Assembly: GCA_035772735.1 (NCBI GenBank)
Contig: JASDFA010000001.1
Location: 71,016,001 to 71,080,000 of the forward strand
DNA: 64,000 nucleotides
Source: Datura wrightii
Lineage: Eukaryota > Streptophyta > Magnoliopsida > Solanales > Solanaceae
Direction of reading: 5' to 3'
Shown: positions 56,419-64,000 of the stretch, piece by piece
Layout of the letters: each line of letters opens with the position of its first letter
How positions within the stretch are numbered: the stretch's first letter is position 1
Position numbers and translations under genes: made by a program
Notes under the pieces: generated by a model
The model's input: the letters and a program-made list of their open reading frames with translations, nothing else
The model's database searches: none
Told to the model about the DNA's origin: nothing

Positions 56419-58222
56419 CTTACCCCACACTTAAATCCTTGTTCGTCCCCGAACAATAATCTTACACCTCATGCAATTGACACCCCAACCTGGCTACTTT
56501 GGTTCGACAATTCAAGCTACGGTTATACCGATTATTTAATACAGCAAATCATCAAGAAAACATGCATGGTCCTATCAATGAAATGACCTTCAACACATCA
56601 AGACCTCATAGACTTAAGAGTCGACTCTCGATATTGGCAGACTCATGCAAATCAGCTGATCAAGATATCCGACACGAAATTTAATCTCTCATCAAGCATG
56701 TGCCCTCACAACACAAGAGAATTTTCCCCTTTTTCATCACATGAACTCAAACGATTACATGCAGGGGCATATAGAAACAATTTCGCTCTTTCTCCCAAAA
56801 GAATTCACATGCCTCATGCCACGAACCATAGGCTTGCCTTTAGTGTAGTACTCTACTAATATAAGGAAGTGTGATGTAAGATCACGTAGGACTTTAACAG
56901 GTTGTAATGTAAGCTACGGAACTAGTAAATACTGGGCTAGCCAATAATAGCCACTAGCATCCTTAAGCGCTTTTTTAATACATCCCATCAAGCTCATGGG
57001 CATTGTTTCTTCCTTTATTCTCCCATTCTTGAACTCTGTCTTTGTTTTGACCCATCTCATTAAGCACACTTGACTCAATCATGAAGATTATTCATACATC
57101 TTCATTATATTTTATTTATAACAAGTGCACCTTCAACCTTTTCTTTCCTTTCATCACCCTGCTTTTCTTTTCTTTTCACCATTCTCACTCTTTGACCCTT
57201 TGGGAAAATTATTACCTCTTCTTAAGCGCTTAAGAGTTTTAGATCAAATTTACGGCTAATGAAAAGAAAGGGTTAAGCTCGGTTTACACATTTTTGACAA
57301 AAGAAAAAAATAATAGGCTAAAGGCTCAACGGGCTAACTAGGGTGTACAATCAAGGTGGGTACAATAATGAAAAAGAGAAACTTTTGGTTGAAAACAAAG
57401 AAATGCCTACATCCTTTCCTACAATACACGTCCTTCATTTCGTTTCGTACACACACCAGGAAAGTTCTAGACATTTCATAATAGCAAGGAATAAACAAAA
57501 CCTCACCCCACATCTATTGCACATGCTCAATTCAAGACACATTCACAGACTCTTCAATCAGCTAATTACAAGAATTCAAAATTAAGCCTCAATCACACTG
57601 AATCGGCTCTATGGCCTAGGTATCTCAACATATTTACACAGTTGCATGCTTTCATACGAATCACCTTTGCATTTCAAATATCATGTACAACACCCAACCA
57701 GAATTCCACATCCATAAAGTAACTATAGGTTATGGGATGCAACCTACAAAAGAAAACAACTGAAAAATAAATGAAAAGAAAAAAAATCTACTCCTAACGA
57801 CTACATTTCCCTTAAGACGGTCGTCATCCATCCATCATAGGGAAAGGTCACTAACTAAGACTTCGGTTCAATGGGACCAATCTCGGTAAAAGAACTGAAA
57901 ACAAACGCCGAGAAACCCAAGAATTGAAAAGATTTTTTTACAAAAAATATCAATCATTTTGATAAAACAAAAATATGTACAAAATCATCTAGCAACATTC
58001 AACAGCACACCACAGCTTCACATTTAATGACAATACAGAATAGAAACATCACAATCACAGGGTCACAAAATTTTTTTTTCCACAGGCACAACAACAGAAC
58101 AGAAACATAAACAACAACACAACCAGCACCTAACTACTCCAACCCCACACTTATATCGAACACTGTCCCCAGTGTTCACAAAAATTAACATAGCACAAAA
58201 ATTGGGTGGTGGAACTTCTTGA
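56419..58222 (-). other. B 3' non-coding region
   Basis: 1.8 kb between ORF2 and the 3' LTR. It is A/T-rich with pyrimidine runs on the plus strand and no credible ORF. TAAGTGTGGGGTAAG-like sequence (56420-56435, minus strand) abuts the LTR and probably serves as the purine tract. A second CACACTTA word is near 58145. Confidence 0.6.
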
Positions 58223-59442
58223 TCAATCAAAATACTTCACTTCTTCATCAGGTGCTGCTGCCTCGTCTCCCATGTATGAATCGCCCCATCGTCATCATCG
58301 GACTCCACATCGGAGTCCTCACGACGTGTCTCCTCATCCGTGGGGACATCATCATCCGTGGGCTCTACAAAAGTTGGCCCCACTCGGCATAGAGCCCTGG
58401 CATTTTCGCCAAAAGGGTAGTCTAGCTCGAGCTACCATAGCTCCTCTTCTGTCACCGGCCTCCCGCCTATTCGCAGTTGGAGCATCTGCATCCCGTACAT
58501 ACGAGCCATGTACTGATCATCCCGAGCATGTCGCTCGGCTAGTGTAAGAACTGGCCCATGGGTGGTGTCGGGTGCCTTAGTTTTGGTGACATCTAAGGCC
58601 CGCCGCTCCATCTGCGGGATGTAGTCAAGGGCCTCTTCCTCAATATGCAGGCCCCTAAGGAATGTGGTGAGTAGTCCACCAAATCCGTATCCGTGCCCTT
58701 GATGCAAACGGGCTCTCTTCATGGCGGAGATAATCACCGCCCCCACATTAATCTCTAGCCCTTTCATCAGGGCGTACACCAAGCATACACGATCCCGGGT
58801 TACATCCGTCATATGCACCCCCAGGATTAGGCAGGAACAAATAATTTTCAGCCATATCCTGGCCTCCCTGTTCATCTGTGAGTAAGGCAAGGTCTGATGG
58901 TAGCCCCTCTCTTTATGTCTGCTCCACCGAGCTGTTGATCGGGTTCCACACAAAGTGCGTCTGATGTCTGCATATGGTGGAGTGATATTAAGCTATCGAA
59001 GCACATGGGCGTCTGTGTCCCGCACCCCTAGGATAGCATTGAGGTGGTGGGGCTCAAAAGTGACTATTTGCCCTCTTATTTTGATGGTGTGACTTCTTAG
59101 AGTCGGGTTCCAGTTGGCGTAGAATTCCCGAATCAAGTGCAAGTTGCATTCCTTGGGCTCTTCAAAAATGAAGTTCATCCCAGCTGCCTCGATCCTCTAG
59201 ACAATCCTGGGGAACTCTTGTGCCAACAGTTCCCTTGCTATGTGTTCCTCGGGGAAGTACTTGCTCTCCTTGTGCTTTGCGTACCACTTCTTCCCCTCCT
59301 CTGTCACCCACCTGGTTTCGTATTGACGACGTTGGCCGTGTGGAACCGCTGGTGCTGCTAGGACCGCTGTGCCCAGTCTGATTCTTTTTCTTCCGGCGCT
59401 AGATGTTGATGCGCCTTTTCCCTTGTCCTGCCTGCTTGCCAT
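58223..59442 (-). pseudogene. B ORF2 ('putative plant transposon protein' type)
   Basis: It begins at ATG 59442 (MASRQDKGKGASTSSAGRKR) and would end at 58223, about 406 residues. It matches C's ORF2 almost throughout: KKWYAKHKESKYFPEEHIAR, FIFEEPKECNLHLIREFYAN, GYHQTLPYSQMNREARIWLK, ALDVTKTKAPDTTHGPVLTL. The C-terminus is very acidic (DDDVPTDEETRREDSDVESD). TAG stops lie near 59197, 58993 and 58434. At the second, C has CAG. A one-base insertion near 58300 shifts the last 25 codons. Function unknown; the absence of polymerase genes suggests this protein is what the family keeps. Confidence 0.78.
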
Positions 59443-60768
59443 TGTTCTTGTCAAACCAAACAGACAAGTTCAATGCTAAGCCAATTAAAGTTAGCTTCGA
59501 CTAAGGTTAGGTTAAGCTAGGCTACCCCACACTTAGTCTTTAGCCAAAATTACAACATTAAGGCAAGATCGTACTTATTTACACAAACAAACAAAAAAAC
59601 ATAACAAATATGCTTAGTGCCTTGGGAGAATTCGACGGTATACATTCCATGTACTACTCAGACTTCGTACAGCTAACCACCATCCTTACCTATCGATAAC
59701 ATGTTATCCCATAGCACTTAGCAAGGAAAAGCAAAAGAAAAATTTTAACTACATGATCCTATACACTTCACCCATTTCTTGCAATGTCCAATATTTTCTT
59801 AACCCGAGAATCCGTCAGTCTTTTAGCATAGTTACAGTTAGCATAATCGACTCATCTCACCCAACATGTACAACCTAGCATGAATTTCACTAGTTCAACT
59901 CAATTTTTCCATTTCAACCTCAAAGTCAAGCCCTAGCTATGATTTTATCAAAAATTCGATTAAGCTATGTAATTGTCGAGTTCAAGCAATCACACCGTTA
60001 CTCCGAACATCAATCAATAATAATTCAATTGAATTTAAGCTTAATTTCTACTTAGGGCAAGTTTTGCTCATATCACATGTTCAAAATCGAAAAATTTCGA
60101 CAAAAATTGAGATAGAGTTGAAGAACATACCTTGAATTCGAAGAGATGACGAAACTTGATGAAATTACGGGCCTAAGTCCATGTCACGTTAAGGGGAAGG
60201 GGTTTTTGGGAGGTTGGTCGCGGAGAGTATGAAAAATGAGGAAAAATGAGGTGGGATCGGGGTTAAAAAGTAGGAATTTCGCGCGGGTCACCTGGCGACC
60301 CGGTGTGACCTGTCGCGATATACACCTCAACGTGTCACGGAGGGTAACGCGGAGCATGCCCTCCATGACACGGAGCCATCGCGTAGGTGTTCTGGAATTT
60401 GTAAAAATTCCAGAATTATCTTCAACGTGTCACGGAGGGTAACGCGGAGGTCCTCCCCCGTGACACAGAGCCATCGCCCTGGCTCACTGTTTTTCCACTT
60501 TAAATTATTTTTCATACCTCGGATTTTCCTTTGTGATTCCTTGCATATTTGCCCTCCGTTCAACCTGAAATTCATCTTACTACAAGAAATTGGTTAGAAT
60601 TATAGGATTCACTCAAAATAAAAATAAGAATAAAAATAAAAACTAACAATTTTGTTGTTAATCAAAAAAAGAAAAAGAAAAAGAAATCTATTCACATCTT
60701 ACAAAATATTTCACGGGTTGCCTCCCGTGCAGCGCCTGGTTTACCGTCGCGGCACGACGTACCAAGTT
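59443..60768 (-). other. B non-coding gap between ORF1 and ORF2
   Basis: The counterpart of 42484-43801 in C. It contains the perfect hairpin CACGGG-TTGCCT-CCCGTG (60712-60729), a CACGGAG palindrome array (60330-60475), a GGGTCACC...GGTGTGACC stretch (60284-60312), then leader-like sequence to the ORF2 ATG. Confidence 0.72.
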
Positions 60769-61714
60769 TCACCACTTTTTCCTCCACCTTGAGGATATGA
60801 ATCTCACCCCTAATTTCTTCTCTAATTTCCTCTTATGCTCCAGGGGTGGTGGTGAAAAATTGTAAGGACCAAGTAGTAGATGTTGCCTTTTGAACTTATT
60901 GGCCCTTAAGTAAGCGAAGTCATTTTGTCTCTCCGAGTCAGAAAATTTCAAAATATACTGGGCTTGGTCCTGCTCTAGACATTTCTCTATAAGCTTGGAA
61001 GACTCTATTTCTATGTCGTCAACCAAACTCAATGTCGAAAAATGCTTCGAGTGTGGTCCAATACTTCTCAACTCTGAAACTGCATTGTGCTTGACCTCCT
61101 TACCTGTAAACACCTTCTCAGCATCGACATCTAACTCTCCATTAATGTCAACTGGGGGATACTCTATCTCTTCTTCCATGAATGGATTTTCCATAAGTGT
61201 GAGCCCATCACGGGGACACTCAAGAGATTCTAGCTGTTGGGCTTCATCCAAAAATTCACCCTTGTCTCCTCTTGTAATTCCTCTTGAATATCGGCTAAAA
61301 CTGTTACCTGTAATTTATCACAAGCTTCAGCCTCAACAATCATCTCCGTGACTTTGACGCTCATCCGTTCTAGAGCCTCTGCATTCTCTTCTTGCTGAAT
61401 TCTCAATATTGCCATCGCCTCCTTCATTGCTTCTGATTATTCCAGGAGTTGTTTCAGCATGTCTTCCATTTGAGCTTGGTGTCCGAAGTCCTCATTTTCA
61501 GCATGCCTATATTCAGCAAAAACAACAGAAGGATCATAGTAGGGGCTTGGGGAGGGGAATATGCATTCGGACAGTCATCCCAATAGCCATATTGACCACC
61601 ACATATATTGCACGTGCTGCAGTGTTGCCACGAGTGGTGTCCTCCGCAATTCAGACAAGATTCGCCAAAATATGAGTATCCACCATTTAAACCATTTGTA
61701 TTCCACGATGTCAT
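60769..61714 (-). pseudogene. B ORF1: zinc-knuckle/coiled-coil-like protein, unrecognised
   Basis: About 315 residues from ATG 61714, reachable only across two frameshifts (near 61545 and 61235) and one TAA. N-terminus: two Cys/His clusters (SCLNCGGHHSWQHCS, then CNICGGQYGYWDDCP). Middle: Glu/Gln-rich, heptad-like helix (AILRIQQEENAEALERMSVK, 61410-61350). Then an acidic part (LMENPFMEEEIEYPPVDING) and a basic end (KRKLEKKLGVRFISSRWRKK). The knuckles and position after the primer site suggest a gag-like RNA-binding role, but it does not resemble C's gag and I do not recognise the rest. Confidence 0.6.
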
Positions 61715-61839
61715 GTCAATAAGGGTATCCGAAAAAGAAAAAAATAAAGAAGAATCAAAACAAACACTAAGACCAAGTTGTCAGCAATTATATAGAATTT
61801 GTAAACTAACACTAAGAAAACAATTTTACCAATTGCCAG

Positions 61840-61857
61840 TCCCCGGCAACGGCGCCA
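61840..61857 (-). other. B primer binding site, tRNA-Asp
   Basis: TGGCGCCGTTGCCGGGGA on the minus strand, identical to the C site and fully complementary to the plant tRNA-Asp 3' end. Confidence 0.93.
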
Positions 61858-61863
61858 AAAACT

Positions 61864-63286
61864 TGTTCGGCTGTCTACTCTAGGGTATTTACTACAAGCA
61901 AGTGCACGTGGTCGAACAAGTAGTAAAGTGACTTAAGTAAGCCAAGTATCGATCCCACAGGGACTGGGATAAGGTAAAAACTACTCAAGTGTTACTATAC
62001 TTTAACTCTAAAAATGAAGACAACAGTGTGAAGAAGAGTTTGATATATTTTGATTTCTAATTGTATGCTAAGTCTAAAACGAATATCTAATGTTAGTCTG
62101 AACTATGAATGTGAGCATGCTGAGGCTAAATGAACATGTATAGAAACTAATTATCAATACAATATTTGGTTAATCTTTCCTCCAGTTGCTAGTCAAGAAT
62201 TATTGCCAATGGATTAAAACTCTCGTATTTAACCCAACTTAAGAATCATGAACCGTCCACCTACATTTCTGTGATTAAACGAAATTCATGTTCTAGCCTA
62301 CAAAACCGATTCCTTAATTGACTAATACGACTTTCAGATATATTTCTATCCTGAAGGTAAATCAATTCTCAATTTTCCCAAACTAAGAAGATATCATATC
62401 CTATTGATTCACAACTTTCCAATTTCTTGCTCTCTCGAGTGAAACCGGACTTTTTAGATGTACATTAACGTTGGCCACACATCAATGCAGTATGAACAAG
62501 AATCAATAGAACAACCATGGAAGAAAAGATGAAAAACCCAATTGATCAATAACTACATTTCAATACAATTGTTCTTAACTTCAGCAAGAAGAGGAATTAG
62601 CCACTCATTTGTGGATTAAACATCGTTAAAGAGTGTTAAACATACAAGCAATTGAATTAAAGAAGACGGAGATAGAGAAAAACCCTGAGATTTTTGTCCC
62701 CTCAACTGCCTGTAACCCACGTTCTTGCTCCACCAAGTCAGCATTATTAAAAATAAAACCTAAGTGTTCTATTTATACTAGTGGAAATTTTTCCTGGAAT
62801 AACAAGAAATGTGTCACGGAGTGCATCGCGGAGCACTGCCTCCGTGACACGCCACTGACGCGGACCCTCACTGGAAATTGATAGTCCAGGTAATGAGGCC
62901 CAAGGTGGCACAACGTGTAATGCGGGGCTAGGCCAACGCGCCACAACCCCAACGGACACCCTCACTGGATTTTGGCCAAAAATTCCTATCCAGGCAGAAG
63001 GCATCCGCGATGGCAGCATGACACGGCTCCATCGCGGAGCCCCTTTAATTTGTGCCTTCAAACGCTTGTGCACTTGCTAACATCCGAGTCCAACCCCAAT
63101 CTCTCCCAACACACATTTTAGCTTCCCAAAATTATATTTCACCTGCAAAACAACGCTAATCATGTTGGTTAGTACAAATTCACATTTTATTATCAATCAC
63201 ATGAGAATGTATAAACATTAATAGATAAACAAGGCTAAAATGACACCTTTGAGTATCACTTGGGAATATAAATTTACCCAAGATCA
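61864..63286 (-). repeat. B right (5') LTR, 1423 bp
   Basis: It pairs with 54994-56418. Palindrome array 62811-63045, TATA near 62769-62777. In this copy the terminal inverted repeat has lost one pair (about 63259-63282). Confidence 0.95.
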
Positions 63287-63291
63287 GCTTG

Positions 63292-63741
63292 CTGACCACG
63301 TTCCTGAGGGGCCTGGATATTGAGGAAGAGGCCCTAGACTACATCCCCCAGATGGATAGGCGTGCCTTGGACGTCACCAAAACTAAGGCACCCGATACCA
63401 CTCACGGGCCAGTTCTCACATTAGCCGAGCGACATGCGCGGGATGATCAGTATTTGGCCCGTATGTTTGAGATGCAGATGTTGTAGTTGTGCATAGGCGG
63501 GAGGCCAGCAACAAAAAATGAGCTGTGGCAACTCGAGCTAGATTACCCCTTTGGCGAAAATGTCAGGGCTTTATGCCAAGTGGGGCCAGCTTTCGTGGAG
63601 CCCATTGATGATGATGTCCCCACAGATGAGGAGACACGCCGCGATGACTCAGATGTTGAGTCAGATGAGGATAGCGAGGGCGATTCAAATATGGGGGACG
63701 AGGCAACCGCACCTGATGAAGAAGTTGAATACTTCGATTGA
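63292..63741 (+). pseudogene. C ORF2, segment 3
   Basis: It continues in frame after the B insertion (LTTFLRGLDIEEEALDYIPQ) and ends EEVEYFD at a TGA (63739-63741). One TAG (63484-63486) sits where B has a Gln codon. The end is acidic (Asp/Glu-rich). Together the three segments give about 406 residues, the same length as B's ORF2. Confidence 0.8.
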
Positions 63742-64000
63742 TCAGGGAGTTTCACCACCTACTCTTGTGCTATGCTGAATTTTGTGAACACTGGAGACAG
63801 TGTTTGATTTAAGTGTGGGGTGGGAGTAGTTAGGTGCTGGTTGTTTGTTGTTGTTTATGTTCATGTTTTGTTGTGATGCCTGTGAAGAATTGTGACCCTG
63901 TGATTTTGGTGTTTATGTTTTGTATTGTAATTCGGTGTTGTAATTAATGTGAATCTGTTGTGTGCTGTATGGAGTTGTTGTTAGCTGGGTGTGTAAATCT
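63742..64000 (+). other. C 3' non-coding region, cut by the window end
   Basis: It matches the start of B's 3' region (TAAGTGTGGGGTGGGAGTAG near 63809-63828; B has the same near 58130-58150 on the minus strand). GT-rich. The 3' LTR is not reached. Confidence 0.7.

Larger units (their letters stand above)
54994..63286 (-). mobile_element. Element B: polymerase-less Tat-like element, 8293 bp
   Basis: A minus-strand element with LTRs of 1425 bp (54994-56418) and 1423 bp (61864-63286), a perfect tRNA-Asp primer site, a GCTTG duplication, and two ORF regions: ORF1 (61714-60769, zinc-knuckle and coiled-coil-like, not similar to C's gag) and ORF2 (59442-58223, homologous to C's ORF2). There is no protease, RT, RNase H or integrase. 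It sits inside the ORF2 of its relative C, in opposite orientation. Confidence 0.93.
29163..64000 (+). mobile_element. Element C: polymerase-less Athila/Tat-like element carrying ORF2, four nested insertions
   Basis: With the insertions set aside, C reads: truncated 5' LTR (29163-29516), tRNA-Asp primer site, gag (29650-30129 and 40523-41460), protease (41485-42430), a non-coding gap with a CACGGAG palindrome array, ORF2 (43802-43888, 54310-54993, 63292-63741), then 3' sequence to the window end. No RT, RNase H or integrase is present. Insertions: Tekay1 (duplication ACATG), Tekay2, TRIM (CAGCA), B (GCTTG). The 3' LTR is beyond the window. Confidence 0.82.

Noticed and set aside
60995..61351. 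118-residue plus-strand Ser-rich frame
   Set aside because: It is antisense to B ORF1.

Overview
The window is nuclear DNA of a flowering plant, and I see no ordinary host gene in it. It is a stack of LTR retrotransposons inserted into one another, as in pericentromeric or gene-poor heterochromatin. Long-LTR (2.3-3.2 kb) Tekay/Del-type chromoviruses, Athila/Tat-type elements, a copia remnant and a TRIM occur together. That mix fits a dicot with a repeat-rich genome. Solanaceae (pepper, tobacco or tomato relatives) is my best guess, from family resemblance only and not from any search. I found no rRNA gene, tRNA gene, CRISPR array or bacterial-type feature.

Left half (1-26013), read as successive insertions. 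An Athila-like plus-strand element (A2: 3' region 23483-24600, 3' LTR 24601-26013) abuts a Ty1/copia remnant (26014-26399 and 28797-28817). A minus-strand Athila-like element (A-: LTR 21941-23482, primer site, PR-RT remnant 21171-21830) sits in A2. A plus-strand Athila LTR (A+, 19859-21170) sits in the RT of A-. The Tekay-like element E1 (minus, 1-19858) sits in A+. A solo LTR S1 (1799-4232) interrupts E1 between RNase H and integrase. Element D (plus, 7986-18141, target duplication TTCAA) sits in the right LTR of E1. A Tat-type solo LTR (8058-9490, duplication CCATA) sits in the left LTR of D. That is about seven levels of nesting.

Middle and right (26014-64000). The copia RNase H remnant is split by solo LTR S2 (26400-28796, duplication GACTC). 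From 29163 to the window end lies one Athila/Tat-like element, C (plus): LTR fragment, tRNA-Asp primer site, gag, protease, no RT/RH/INT, then ORF2 of the kind annotated in plants as 'putative plant transposon protein'. C is split by Tekay1 (30130-40517, duplication ACATG, nearly complete), Tekay2 (43889-53850, degenerate inside), a TRIM (53862-54304, duplication CAGCA) and element B (54994-63286, duplication GCTTG). B is a minus-strand relative of C and landed inside C's ORF2. Removing the insertions leaves C's ORF2 in frame across both breaks.

How the parts work: the Tekay elements encode gag, protease, RT, RNase H, integrase and a C-terminal chromodomain-like tail, and prime from initiator tRNA-Met. 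B and C have tRNA-Asp primer sites but no polymerase, so they must have used enzymes from a relative. The most interesting signals are not genes. They are a chain of covarying hairpins with a UNCG-type tetraloop in the transcribed part of the Tekay LTRs; arrays of short GC-rich palindromes just upstream of the TATA box in otherwise unrelated LTR families; and a polymerase-free element pair that shares ORF2 but has different first ORFs.
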